DNA of 64,000 bases from Thiofilum sp. GTDB taxonomy: Bacteria > Pseudomonadota > Gammaproteobacteria > Thiotrichales > Thiotrichaceae. The translations under genes were made by a program, and so were the position numbers. Positions 26,688 through 35,519 of this stretch are shown here, piece after piece. Every line of letters starts with the position of its first letter. Position 1 is the first letter of the stretch. Below the pieces are notes generated by a model, which was given only the letters and a program-made list of their open reading frames with translations, was not told the origin of the DNA and did no database searches. The stretch lies in contig NZ_JADJTF010000001.1 of NCBI RefSeq assembly GCF_016711335.1, positions 3,782,001 to 3,846,000 on the forward strand. The letters are read 5' to 3'.

Positions 26688-26726
26688 CTGCATTAGTCCC
26701 ACCACTTATTCAGCACTTTAGTTGTA

Positions 26727-26736
26727 TTGTCGACAA
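26727..26736. promoter_or_regulatory. Palindrome TTGTCGACAA upstream of aceK
   Basis: A perfect 10-bp palindrome 53 bases before the aceK ATG. The core TGTCGACA recurs twice upstream of pckA (61861, 61965). Could be the operator of a common carbon regulator; inferred only from position. Confidence 0.3.
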
Positions 26737-26789
26737 CCTGCCTAATCAAGTACCATGCTGCGCACTATTGCGACTCTCACTAGGCATTA

Positions 26790-28535
26790 ATGATGACAAC
26801 TCAACCTTACCAACCACTCGCTCAAGAGATTGCCACTACCATTTTGCGTGGTTTTAATCGTCACTTTGAAATCTTTCAATCGATTACCTCCGGTGCACGC
26901 GAACGCTTTGAGCAAGCCGATTGGCGCCAAGTACAACTCGCCTCACGCGAGCGCATCGTGCTCTATGATCATCGTGTGGAAGAAACCATTGGTCTAGTCA
27001 AAGAGCTATACGGCATTCGTAACCTCGATCAAGGTTTATGGAAAGCTATTAAACTGTGCTATATGCGCTTGACCTCGAATCATCGCCAACCAGAACTAGC
27101 AGAAACCTTTTATACCTCGGTTTTTTGTCATCAATTCCCGCGTGAATTCTATACCAATGAATTTATTTTTCTACGCAATGGTATTTCAACTAACTATATT
27201 CAAGGGGACTTACCTAGTTATCGTTGCTACTACCCTAATACAGTAGGACTGAAAAATAGTATCATCCAGATCATTCAAGACAGTGGCTTTAAAATACCCT
27301 TTGAAAACCTCGACCGTGACATTCGCAATATTTATAAACGCATTATTAAACTATTTCCGAATAAAAACAAACGTAAAACCGCCTTAAACTTTCAACTGCA
27401 AGTTATTCGCCATCCTTTTTTTAGAAACAAAGGGGCTTATATTGTGGGGCGTATGATTAATGGGCGTGAGGAAGTAGGCTTTGCCCTACCCATTTTGAAT
27501 AATGAACAAGGTGGGCTTTATATTGACACCTTATTATTTGGTGAAAAAGAACTATCCTTAGTTTTTAGTTACTCGCAAGCCTATTTTATGGTGGAACATC
27601 AAGTTCCCTCGGCGATTGTGAATTTCCTACAGCATATTTTGCCTGATGCCAATCGCTCTGAACTGTATTCTGCCATTGGTTTACACAAACAAGGTAAATC
27701 GGATTTCTACCGTGATTTTCTCCATCATTTACGTCACTCTAGTGATGAATTAGTGATAGCGCCGGGGATTCGTGGGATGGTCATGATGGTCTTTACCCTG
27801 CCCTCTTATTCCTATGTATTTAAAATTATTAAAGATAAATTTGCTCCCCAAAAAGAATTTACCCGTCAAGTCGTTGCCGAAAAATACCAGCTAGTAAAGC
27901 GTCATGATCGGGTGGGGCGTATGGCGGATATGTTGGAATATTCGGATGTATCACTCCCCAAAGCACGTTTTGATCCGGCTTTATTACAAGAGCTTCATGA
28001 TACTTGTGCTAGCAGTATTATTGAAACGCCAGAGGGTGCGGTAGTGTTTAAGCATATGTATATTGAGCGCCGTATGACTCCACTCAATATTTATTTAGAA
28101 AAAGCGACGGATGCTGAACTAGAGCATTTAATCAAAGACTACGGTGATGCTATTAAGCAACTAGCAGGAGCTAATATCTTCCCCGGTGATTTCTTGTATA
28201 AAAACTTTGGAGTTACTCCTTTAGGGCGCGTGGTGTTTTATGACTATGATGAAATTAGTTATATGACCGAATGTAATTTCCGTAAAATTCCGCCTCCACG
28301 TTTTCCTGAAGATGAGTTTAGCAGTGAGCCTTGGTATTCTGTTGCACCCAATGATGTCTTTCCAGAAGAATTTGGTACGTTTTTATTAACCAATCCTAAA
28401 ATTCGTAAAATCTTTTTAAAGCATCATAAAGATTTATTGGATTATCGTTATTGGCAACAAAAGCAAGAAAATATTAAACGTGGTATTTATGAAGATGTAT
28501 TTCCTTACTCTACCCATATTCGCTTTAAACGTTGA
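26790..28535 (+). CDS. aceK: Isocitrate dehydrogenase kinase/phosphatase
   Basis: Bifunctional enzyme that phosphorylates and dephosphorylates isocitrate dehydrogenase, steering carbon between TCA cycle and glyoxylate shunt. At 581 residues it has full length. Recognisable parts are SAIGLHKQGKSDFYRDFLHHL, APGIRGMVMMVFTLPSYSYVFKIIKDKF (P-loop-like and kinase Lys), and GDFLYKNFGVTPLGRVVFYDYDEI with the catalytic Asp/Asn. AceA/AceB are not in this window, so aceK stands apart from the usual aceBAK operon. Confidence 0.97.
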   Translation: MMTTQPYQPLAQEIATTILRGFNRHFEIFQSITSGARERFEQADWRQVQLASRERIVLYDHRVEETIGLVKELYGIRNLDQGLWKAIKLCYMRLTSNHRQPELAETFYTSVFCHQFPREFYTNEFIFLRNGISTNYIQGDLPSYRCYYPNTVGLKNSIIQIIQDSGFKIPFENLDRDIRNIYKRIIKLFPNKNKRKTALNFQLQVIRHPFFRNKGAYIVGRMINGREEVGFALPILNNEQGGLYIDTLLFGEKELSLVFSYSQAYFMVEHQVPSAIVNFLQHILPDANRSELYSAIGLHKQGKSDFYRDFLHHLRHSSDELVIAPGIRGMVMMVFTLPSYSYVFKIIKDKFAPQKEFTRQVVAEKYQLVKRHDRVGRMADMLEYSDVSLPKARFDPALLQELHDTCASSIIETPEGAVVFKHMYIERRMTPLNIYLEKATDAELEHLIKDYGDAIKQLAGANIFPGDFLYKNFGVTPLGRVVFYDYDEISYMTECNFRKIPPPRFPEDEFSSEPWYSVAPNDVFPEEFGTFLLTNPKIRKIFLKHHKDLLDYRYWQQKQENIKRGIYEDVFPYSTHIRFKR

Positions 28536-28593
28536 GACCTACACAGCTGGTTAATACCACTTGACTGACGGGCGCGGACACCTCGCAGTAGGC

Positions 28594-28620
28594 GTGCTAT
28601 AGTGGCGCTATAGCACTTTT
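28594..28620 (+). terminator. Terminator-like hairpin after aceK
   Basis: GTGCTATAG pairs perfectly with CTATAGCAC across TGGCG, followed by TTTT. It lies 13 bases before the ATG of the next gene, so that gene must either be transcribed from within or read through. Confidence 0.7.
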
Positions 28621-28633
28621 GGGTAGCAGAACC

Positions 28634-29023
28634 ATGATAAAAACTATAACTATTACTCAATTTAAACGTGAGCCATTGCCCACTAAATCAGAACAACAAC
28701 AAATTTGGCAGTACACTTGGCAAATCAAGGACGAAAAGCAACACTTTCGCCAAATTAGTGCGCGTATTGTGTTCAATATCGCGGAACAAACCTCATCTTT
28801 TCAAGCAGAATATGTGCGCGAAATGCCCTTAGTCGATGCTTTATTGCGCCATCCGGTAGGCACTACTTTTACTATCGATTTTACTGAATTTAATCAAAAG
28901 CATTGTTATGACAGCCGCGCCCCCTATAAATTAGGTACTGAACTACCCTCTGAGCACACTTTGTTATTTCCGGCTAAAGAAAAGCAGCAGCATTTACAAA
29001 TCGAAGTCCATGGCTTTATTTAG
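28634..29023 (+). CDS. Conserved-looking hypothetical protein
   Basis: A 129-residue soluble protein without signal peptide or membrane segment; not recognised. It begins MIKTITITQFKREPLPT and appears rich in beta-strand (WQYTWQIKDEKQHFRQISAR) and Gln. The ATG at 28634 lacks a clear ribosome binding site; TTG at 28619 is an in-frame alternative. Codon use resembles neighbours, so I regard it as a real gene with moderate confidence. Confidence 0.55.
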   Translation: MIKTITITQFKREPLPTKSEQQQIWQYTWQIKDEKQHFRQISARIVFNIAEQTSSFQAEYVREMPLVDALLRHPVGTTFTIDFTEFNQKHCYDSRAPYKLGTELPSEHTLLFPAKEKQQHLQIEVHGFI

Positions 29024-29140
29024 CCATCTCCCAGCCACTCACTCTACTTTTCGGTTAATCCCAACAGCCTCTAGTCGGTTATTCAGCACTGCGCTATTTC
29101 TGCGCTACCATACTAATAGCATCCTAGAGGAGAACTGCTT

Positions 29141-29947
29141 ATGTTGACTAAGGTGCGCCGTCAAATCACCTCTTACCGTGATTGGCTATGGAATAAAGGT
29201 ATTACGTGGCTGAATACCGAACCCAACCGACAAGATTTAAGTGCTTTAACCGATTTCGATTTCTTAGAGCGTGAAGTGCGCCCTGCGGATGTGATTTTAT
29301 TTGCCGGTCAAACGCGTGTGAGCCGTGTGATTCAAACCATAGTTTTATCCCCATGGACACATGCAGCGCTCTATGTAGGTCGGATTAATGATATACGTGA
29401 CCCTATAGCACGCGCTCGTTTAGCAGAGTTTTATCAAGGCGATCCCAATGAACCGCTAGTGGTAGAGTCTTTATTAGGTAAAGGCACGATTGTTAATCCT
29501 TTGACCAAATATAAGCATGAGCACCTACGTATTTGTCGCCCAGCGGGATTAACCTGGAGTGATGCAGATAAAGTAGTGAATTTTGCCATTGAGCATTTGG
29601 GGCTAGATTACGATATTCGTCAATTGCTGGATTTAGCTCGCTTTATGTTTCCTTATGCTATTTTGCCACGGCGCTGGCGCTCGTCTTTATTTCAGCATAA
29701 TGCGGGTAATCCCACCCATATCGTGTGCTCTAGTATGATTGCGCGTTGCTTTCAACAAGTACGCTACCCCATATTGCCAGTTGTGAAAAATGAGCAGAAT
29801 GAACAAGTGCGCTTATATGAGCGTAATTTTCGCCTTATCACACCGAGTGATTTTGACTATTCACCGTATTTTAATGTAATTAAATATCCGGCTTGGAACG
29901 CTAGCAAAGAACCGGTATACCGTACCTTACCGTGGCATCAAGAGTAG
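29141..29947 (+). CDS. Permuted papain-like amidase/hydrolase (YiiX/DUF830 type)
   Basis: A 268-residue protein with the circularly permuted NlpC/P60 papain fold. DVILFAGQTRVSRVIQTIV leads to the catalytic His in SPWTHAALYVG. VVESLLGKGT gives the acidic residue. The catalytic Cys is in THIVCSSMIARCFQQ. No signal peptide is evident. A substrate such as a lipid, peptide or amide bond cannot be predicted. AGAGGAG precedes the ATG. The next gene follows 9 bases later, suggesting an operon. Confidence 0.8.
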   Translation: MLTKVRRQITSYRDWLWNKGITWLNTEPNRQDLSALTDFDFLEREVRPADVILFAGQTRVSRVIQTIVLSPWTHAALYVGRINDIRDPIARARLAEFYQGDPNEPLVVESLLGKGTIVNPLTKYKHEHLRICRPAGLTWSDADKVVNFAIEHLGLDYDIRQLLDLARFMFPYAILPRRWRSSLFQHNAGNPTHIVCSSMIARCFQQVRYPILPVVKNEQNEQVRLYERNFRLITPSDFDYSPYFNVIKYPAWNASKEPVYRTLPWHQE

Positions 29948-29956
29948 GAGGTTAAT

Positions 29957-32095
29957 ATGTCTCGATTTATCTCTTTACGCCAACGCTATTTTAGTCGTCC
30001 GGTGATGCACTTTATGCGTCGTCAATTGCGTCTCACCGAGCCGGATTTACTCAATCATCCTGAACCCGATCCCGAAAGTTGGGACATTGCTATCTTTTCT
30101 GGTAAACCTAATTGGAAGCGCCTGCAAGCTTTAGCATTTACCCAGCTCATGCCGCATGAACGTCTGTTTTTAGAAAATACTATTCAGCATCTTTGCCAGC
30201 AACTCAGCCCTTATACTACGACTGCCTTTGAACAATTGCCCACTACCCTACAAGATAGAGTGCGCCAAGAGGGTTGTTTTGGGCTATTGATTCCTACCCA
30301 ATACCAAGGCATGGGCTTTTCAGCCTTAGCTTATTCCCAAGTCTTACTGAAATTAGCCAGTTGCCACCAAGCAACTGCTTTAGCCATTTGGCGGGCGAAT
30401 AGCGGTCTTAGTGAATTAATTCAGCGTTACGGTACAACCGAGCAACAAGCACTCTACCTACCTCAAATCGCTGCGGGTCATTGGGAAACACAATTATTAT
30501 CCGCCTCACAAGGCAGTAATAGCTTATATAATCCTATTACTCACGCTAGCGTGCTGAGGGTTAATCAACAGCTACGCATTCAGCTACATTTGCCTACCCC
30601 AGTACTCCAAGCGCTTAAACCTCAAACCTTAGTGGGATTAGTAGTGCATCTACAAGACCCCCATCAATTACTCCAGCAACCCATGCGCTCTGGGCTAACT
30701 TTGCTACTGTGCCCTTTAAGTACCTTACAACCCCTTAGTGATGAAGGTGTGCTCTTAACACTAGAGCAGCTATTAGGAGGAGAAATACTGATTGGTCAAG
30801 GTGAAAGTATGTTGTTAGATACTTTAACCGGACGCGGTTTAGGTCTGCCCGCATTAGCGGTAGGTATGGCTAAATACACGGCACGCTATACCGGAGCCTA
30901 TGCCAAACTACGCCAACAATTAGGTATGCCACTAGGTTACTACCAAGGCATTGAAGAACTATTAGCGCGGATCATGGGTAATACTTACCTCATGGACGCA
31001 GCACGTATTTTAACCGCCACCGCTTTTGATCAGGGACAACGCCCCCTATTGATTAGTGCCCTAGTTAAATACCAGCTCACTGAACGCTTGCGCCAAGTGA
31101 TTTTAGATAGTCTAGATATTGTCAGTAATCAAGCCCCCGCTTTACCGAGTGCTTATCTGGCTCAGGTGTATGAAAAACTACCTTATTATTTAAACCTAGA
31201 GGGCAATGACTTACTGCTACGCTCGCTATTAGTATTTGGGCAGGGAACTTTGCAATGCCACCCACAACTATTAGCCGAAATTCGCAGCGCACTGAATAAA
31301 GACCTACCCCAATTTGATCAAGTACTGACTCAACACTTAGGGCAAATCGCACGGCACTTGCGCCAAAGCATTAGCTCAGGTTTAACCAATAATATTTTTC
31401 ATGGGCAAGGTAGCCCTAGTACCCGCCGCTATTATCGCCAATTAAATCGACTGAGCCGTCATTTTGTGCTTTTAGTGGATTATGTGGTGATGTCTTTAGG
31501 CGGTAATCTACTCCAACATGAAAGCCTATCGGGGCGTATGGCGGACATTATTGCCAATCTTTATTTATGCCTAGCGACTCTCAAACATTATGCTGAACAA
31601 GGCGAACCGGAAACCGATAAACCCTTAATGGAGTATGCGTGCACACTAGCCATGCACCGCGCTCAACAGGCTATGCTGGCGGTGTTTCATACTTTGCCGC
31701 GTCCTTGGCTGACTAAAACGCTGCGCACGGTAATGTTTCCCTATGGCAAGCCGTTTAGTCCTCCTAATCCGCATCTCATTCATGCAGTGGCGCAATTAGC
31801 CCTCGAACCCTCAACTACGCGTGAGCGGGTTACAGCGGGGATTTATTTGGGTACGGATAATCATCCTAATGAATTGACTAGACTCGATCATGCACTCGAA
31901 CAAGCCATGATCACCGCCCCCGATTTTCATCAACTGCGCCGTCTGGTGAAACAAGGCAAATTAAAAACCCATACTCTTCATGAATGGATTGAAGAAGCGA
32001 GTACTTTGCATTTATTACCACAAATCAGTATTGAGCGCCTACGCCAAACCCAACGCCAACTGGAACAAACCCTCAATGCTCAGGATTCAGACTAA
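29957..32095 (+). CDS. FadE-like acyl-CoA dehydrogenase homolog, probably divergent
   Basis: A 712-residue homolog of the long FadE-type acyl-CoA dehydrogenases. GLLIPTQYQGMGFSALAYSQVL matches the N-terminal domain and LLVFGQGTLQCHPQLLAEI the FadE C-terminal extension. The flavin/substrate loop normally written TEPxAGSD is here LLSASQGSNSLYN (about residues 179-191), so the usual FAD-binding residues are missing. It may not be a normal dehydrogenase. Shares an operon with the papain-fold protein, which suggests a lipid-related task; this is inference. Confidence 0.7.
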   Translation: MSRFISLRQRYFSRPVMHFMRRQLRLTEPDLLNHPEPDPESWDIAIFSGKPNWKRLQALAFTQLMPHERLFLENTIQHLCQQLSPYTTTAFEQLPTTLQDRVRQEGCFGLLIPTQYQGMGFSALAYSQVLLKLASCHQATALAIWRANSGLSELIQRYGTTEQQALYLPQIAAGHWETQLLSASQGSNSLYNPITHASVLRVNQQLRIQLHLPTPVLQALKPQTLVGLVVHLQDPHQLLQQPMRSGLTLLLCPLSTLQPLSDEGVLLTLEQLLGGEILIGQGESMLLDTLTGRGLGLPALAVGMAKYTARYTGAYAKLRQQLGMPLGYYQGIEELLARIMGNTYLMDAARILTATAFDQGQRPLLISALVKYQLTERLRQVILDSLDIVSNQAPALPSAYLAQVYEKLPYYLNLEGNDLLLRSLLVFGQGTLQCHPQLLAEIRSALNKDLPQFDQVLTQHLGQIARHLRQSISSGLTNNIFHGQGSPSTRRYYRQLNRLSRHFVLLVDYVVMSLGGNLLQHESLSGRMADIIANLYLCLATLKHYAEQGEPETDKPLMEYACTLAMHRAQQAMLAVFHTLPRPWLTKTLRTVMFPYGKPFSPPNPHLIHAVAQLALEPSTTRERVTAGIYLGTDNHPNELTRLDHALEQAMITAPDFHQLRRLVKQGKLKTHTLHEWIEEASTLHLLPQISIERLRQTQRQLEQTLNAQDSD

Positions 32096-32313
32096 ACTCA
32101 GGCGCAAATCAAGGATGCAGCGCCCGCCAAGATAAAAAATTGCCTATTGGCATTCTTGCGATGCTAATAGTTAGTTCGGGACAATTCTTTTGTACCCCCC
32201 AAGATCCCATAAAACATCCCCTCTCTGCATAAGCTCCCCCCTTCCCAAACCCAATAGACCGTACTACACTTTATTCAGTGCTACACTGATTTATGTGTTA
32301 AAGAGGAATAGCT

Positions 32314-32673
32314 ATGTCTACCACTGTCAATTTTACCAGCTCTGTAGATCGTGATTTATTAAGACGCGCTAAAATTATTGCCGCTAAACATGATACCTCT
32401 GTCAATGCTCTGTTTAATGCCGAGTTGCGTCACTTAGTCGAAACCTTTGAGGCAGCAGAACAAACACATAACCAAAATTACTCCATCTTATTAAGCTTTT
32501 CCTTGGGGCGCTTAGATAGCGATACTGCGCAATCTGCGTTAGGTTTGGCGGGTGAGGAGGATTTATTTCTGCTCTTGGCACAGGCTCGTTTACCTATGCC
32601 GCGCTTACCTGAAGCCATGACTCAAAGCATGGTGGAGTCACTGAATCAGCTCATGATTGGGACGCAGCATTAA
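32314..32673 (+). CDS. Ribbon-helix-helix antitoxin-like protein
   Basis: A 119-residue protein with an N-terminal ribbon-helix-helix: TVNFTSSVDRDLLRRAKIIAA and HDTSVNALFNAELRHL. The C-terminal half (LGRLDSDTAQSALGLAGEEDLFLLL) resembles the antitoxins that pair with PIN-type toxins. Its stop TAA and the toxin's ATG share the A at 32673. It would bind the toxin and its own promoter. AGAGGAAT serves as ribosome binding site. Confidence 0.75.
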   Translation: MSTTVNFTSSVDRDLLRRAKIIAAKHDTSVNALFNAELRHLVETFEAAEQTHNQNYSILLSFSLGRLDSDTAQSALGLAGEEDLFLLLAQARLPMPRLPEAMTQSMVESLNQLMIGTQH

Positions 32674-33203
32674 TGAGCCATCCTATCATTTTGATTGCTG
32701 ACGCGGGACCTTTGATCACGCTGGCTTATGCGGATGCTTTAGATACCTTATTGCTGCCTAGGTGGGGGGTACAAATGGTGGATATGGTGTTATATGAAGT
32801 GACCCGCCATCTCACCCCCAGTAGTCAAAAAATTGCGGATTGGGTAAAACACCGCCAGATCACTATAGCTCAGACACAGGTTTATCAGCGTTATCAAGCT
32901 GCTTTAAGTACAGGAGCGATACCGCGTAAAAATCATTTAGGGGAGTTAGCCATTCAGGAGGTAATGACCGATTTTGCGCTACAAGTGCCTGCACCTAAAG
33001 GGGTATTTTTATTTGAAGATCATAAGATTGCTAAAACCAGCTTTATTTTGCCTGACAGTTGCCACAAGGTGAGTACTCGTGCGTTTTTACGCTTTTTAGA
33101 GCAGCAAGGTTTGATTGAATCGGCTCAAGTGATTGAACAACAAGCTATTCAAGCAGGTAGAGCTTTTTCGAGCTTACGTTTTCCTTCTGATCCGGTGCTG
33201 TGA
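32673..33203 (+). CDS. PIN-domain-like toxin
   Basis: A 176-residue predicted ribonuclease toxin. The first acidic residue lies in LIADAGPLITLAYADALD, the second in HLGELAIQEV, and a third acidic patch in FLFEDHKIAK, the pattern of PIN-fold nucleases. It overlaps the antitoxin by one base, a classical toxin-antitoxin arrangement. It marks the left boundary of the accessory island. Confidence 0.75.
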   Translation: MSHPIILIADAGPLITLAYADALDTLLLPRWGVQMVDMVLYEVTRHLTPSSQKIADWVKHRQITIAQTQVYQRYQAALSTGAIPRKNHLGELAIQEVMTDFALQVPAPKGVFLFEDHKIAKTSFILPDSCHKVSTRAFLRFLEQQGLIESAQVIEQQAIQAGRAFSSLRFPSDPVL

Positions 33204-33248
33204 TTTTAGTAGCTGATGCTTCGCCCTAGCCTTTAGCTTAGCTTCTTC

Positions 33249-33656
33249 CTAGTTTTTATTGATCGCTATTTGGCGTAATTGCTCCTCCACCTCATTCTGA
33301 GGCACTTCTAATAACTCAGCTATCACAGTGGCACTCATTCCCGATAGGTGCATTTTCTTGATCAGTTTTAAAGTTTGCTGCTGCTTTTCTTTTTGGCTTT
33401 GTTCCAGTAATAGGTCTTTTTGCTGAATCACCGAATCCTTCTGCTGAATCACGGACTCTTTTTCTTGTAACACACTATCCTTTTCTGCCATGAGTGCTTC
33501 GAGTTCTTTTAGGGTGTCCTTGCGTCCCCATTGATAGGAAGGTAGGCGTGAGACATCTACTTGAGTCAACATTTCTTTGGTCTCCTTTATTTGTTGTTCT
33601 AAATCGCGGTTTTGTCCCAAGATTTCTAGCATGCTGAAATAGTCGAGAAAGCCTTT
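33249..33656 (-). pseudogene. Duplicated 3' fragment of the Rpn-type nuclease gene
   Basis: This stretch repeats the 3' part of the gene at 34430-35500 (plus 34428-34937) with high nucleotide identity, in the same orientation. It encodes MLEILGQNRDLEQQIKETKE through the coiled coil to the C-terminus QLRQIAINKN, but lacks the entire PD-(D/E)XK domain. It has one fewer coiled-coil unit type and no own ribosome binding site. The match stops at about 33656, immediately after the xisI stop. It appears to be the remnant left by duplication around the inserted xisHI pair. Confidence 0.8.
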
Positions 33657-33662
33657 TTGAGT

Positions 33663-33998
33663 TTAATTAACCGCAAAGCCTGTATAGGGGCGTACTGACT
33701 CAGGTAGAAAACCTAATACAATCCGCTCTTTAGGAATACCATGCTCTATCAATGACTCCGCAATATTGGCATCCGTACTGTCGTGCTGTAGCCATATTTT
33801 TTCACCTTTTATATCAATATGAATTAAGCAACCGTGGGTACGCCTTTTCCCTTGCCAGCCTTGTGCAATCACTTGATAACGGTGTTGTTTATCATCAAAA
33901 ATAGTGCCTAACTCTATGTCGCCTGTAGCAGAGGGAATATGGGCAATACGTTCTAGTAGTTGTTTAACGGTAGTGTGGTCATCAATTAGCTCAGCCAT
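33663..33998 (-). CDS. xisI: XisI-family protein (fdxN-element excision controlling factor type)
   Basis: A 111-residue protein with the XisI pattern: IFDDKQHRYQVIAQGW, RRTHGCLIHIDIKGEKIWLQHD and a closing FLPESVRPYTGFAV. In cyanobacteria XisI and XisH help excision of the fdxN DNA element; widespread homologs elsewhere have unknown roles. Its start overlaps xisH by 13 bases. Confidence 0.9.
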   Translation of the reverse strand: MAELIDDHTTVKQLLERIAHIPSATGDIELGTIFDDKQHRYQVIAQGWQGKRRTHGCLIHIDIKGEKIWLQHDSTDANIAESLIEHGIPKERIVLGFLPESVRPYTGFAVN

Positions 33999-34402
33999 TG
34001 GGTGATTACCTCTTGCTGTTCATCAAATACGATCAATTTGATATGGTGTTTTTCTAGTACTAGTTTACCAAAAGGTGTTTCAAATAGGGTGTCATAAATA
34101 TACTCGGGTATAGCTAAGTACAAGTGTCGTTCTGGGTCAGACTCAGCTAGTACTAAACGATAGTTTAATAATTGCCCCACTGTTACATGCAGTTCTCGCA
34201 AGGCTGATGTCCCTAAAAAGGTTTTGACCTCTACTGCAATTTTTTGTCCGTTTTTACTTGCACCTAGTAGGTCTTCTGCACCAAAGTCGATGTAGAAATC
34301 AAAGCCACCATAGCGTATATGCAGGGGGTCATTGGTGACTGTCCAACCATCCTTAATGAGTGCTTGTTTGACAGCTTCGTGGTATAGGTCTTTAGCTGGC
34401 AT
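33986..34402 (-). CDS. xisH: XisH-family protein, PD-(D/E)XK-like
   Basis: A 138-residue protein that begins MPAKDLYHEAVKQALIKDGW, the usual XisH start. A nuclease-like core is visible in YIDFGAEDLL and IAVEVKTFLG (Asp, Glu and the E-x-K). It pairs with XisI and probably forms a complex. The two genes sit between the full and truncated copies of the Rpn gene, i.e. look like an inserted cassette. Confidence 0.9.
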   Translation of the reverse strand: MPAKDLYHEAVKQALIKDGWTVTNDPLHIRYGGFDFYIDFGAEDLLGASKNGQKIAVEVKTFLGTSALRELHVTVGQLLNYRLVLAESDPERHLYLAIPEYIYDTLFETPFGKLVLEKHHIKLIVFDEQQEVITQWLS

Positions 34403-34429
34403 TGATATTCCTTGACAAAGTAATCTATC

Positions 34430-35500
34430 CTAGTTTTTATTGATCGCTATTTGGCGTAATTGCTCCTCCACCTCATTCTGAGGCACTTCTAATAGCTCGG
34501 CTATTACACTGGCACTCATTCCCGCTAGGTGCATTTTTTTGATCAGTTTTAAAGTTTGCTGCTGCTTTTCTTTTTGGCTTTGCTCCAGCAATAAATCTTT
34601 CTGCTGAATCACAGATTCCTTCTCTTGCAAGACTATTTGAGTCTGCTGAATCACGGACTCTTTCTCTTGCAGGACTATTTGAGTCCGCTGAATCACTGAC
34701 TCTTTCTCTTGCAAAACTATTTGAGTCCGCTGAATCACTGACTCTTTTTCTTGTAACGCACTATCCTTTTCTGCCATGAGTGCTTCGAGTTCTTTTAGGG
34801 TGTCTTCTCTTCCCCATTGATAAGACGGTAGGCGGGAAACATCTACTTGAGTCAACATTTCTTTTGTCTCCTTTATCTGTTGTTCTAAATCGCGGTTTTG
34901 TCCCAAGATTTCTAGCATGCTGAAATAGTCGAGGAAGCCTTTATCATCATTGACCATTAGCAGTCGTAAGCGTGAGCCGATTTCTCGTACTACGGCATTG
35001 GCGGGGCGACCTTTAAAATCACACAGTATGGCGAGTACTAAGGCTTCGGGCGTGTTACGCTCCAATAGGGTTTGGCAATCTACAGTGTGCATGTCGACCA
35101 GCTCGTACTCATAGGACAAATGCGGTTCGCTAATGCTGTTGGGCATGGTGCAGCGTTCTTTGCCGATGTAGAGCAAGTATTGTTGCAACGGCTCGCTGTG
35201 TTCCATGCGTATATCGTGATAATAGCGCAACATGCGCCACGGGATAATGGCTTGGTTATTGTTCTGGATTTCGATGTGGAGAATCATGATCTCTTGCGTG
35301 GGGCGGGAGCGGGCTTTGATCACTAAGTCGGCACGGCGTTGTTCGATGCGTTCTTTTTCGGTTTCGAGTAATTCGACCGAGTTGGGGTCTACGTCGAGTC
35401 CTAAGAGCAGGTTTGCCATGTCGGCTGCCATGCGTTTGAGTAGGGCTTTGCTGGCGATGTCTTTGGTGCTGAGGTATTTGGTTTTGGGTTGGTCGGTCAT
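34430..35500 (-). CDS. Rpn-family PD-(D/E)XK nuclease / putative transposase, paralog 2
   Basis: A 356-residue homolog of the protein at 1399-2280. Core residues: RRADLV (Asp58) and HIEIQ (Glu77, Gln79), then LAILCDFKGRPAN. After residue 220 comes a coiled coil made of a 14-residue unit (QEKESVIQRTQIVL) repeated, encoded by a 42-bp tandem repeat. The C-terminus ends in a helix-turn-helix-like IAELLEVPQNEVEEQL. It starts 19 bases after the stop of DGR target 1, probably as the last coding part of the same transcript. The 3' part is duplicated at 33249-33656. Confidence 0.82.
   Translation of the reverse strand: MTDQPKTKYLSTKDIASKALLKRMAADMANLLLGLDVDPNSVELLETEKERIEQRRADLVIKARSRPTQEIMILHIEIQNNNQAIIPWRMLRYYHDIRMEHSEPLQQYLLYIGKERCTMPNSISEPHLSYEYELVDMHTVDCQTLLERNTPEALVLAILCDFKGRPANAVVREIGSRLRLLMVNDDKGFLDYFSMLEILGQNRDLEQQIKETKEMLTQVDVSRLPSYQWGREDTLKELEALMAEKDSALQEKESVIQRTQIVLQEKESVIQRTQIVLQEKESVIQQTQIVLQEKESVIQQKDLLLEQSQKEKQQQTLKLIKKMHLAGMSASVIAELLEVPQNEVEEQLRQIAINKN
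34601..34756. repeat. 42-bp tandem repeat inside the Rpn paralog
   Basis: Units start at 34601, 34643, 34685 and 34727 (the last partial), period exactly 42 bases, so the frame is kept. Each encodes one 14-residue coiled-coil unit. The truncated copy at 33249-33656 has no such expansion, only a shorter QKDSVIQQKD-type run, so copy number differs between paralogs. Confidence 0.85.
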
Positions 35501-35519
35501 AGTTTTTCCTATCAGAGTC

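Noticed and set aside
28561..28602. Promoter TTGACT...TATAGT upstream of the hypothetical gene at 28634
   Set aside because: Spacing of about 31 bases is far too long, and the TATAG part belongs to the hairpin stem.
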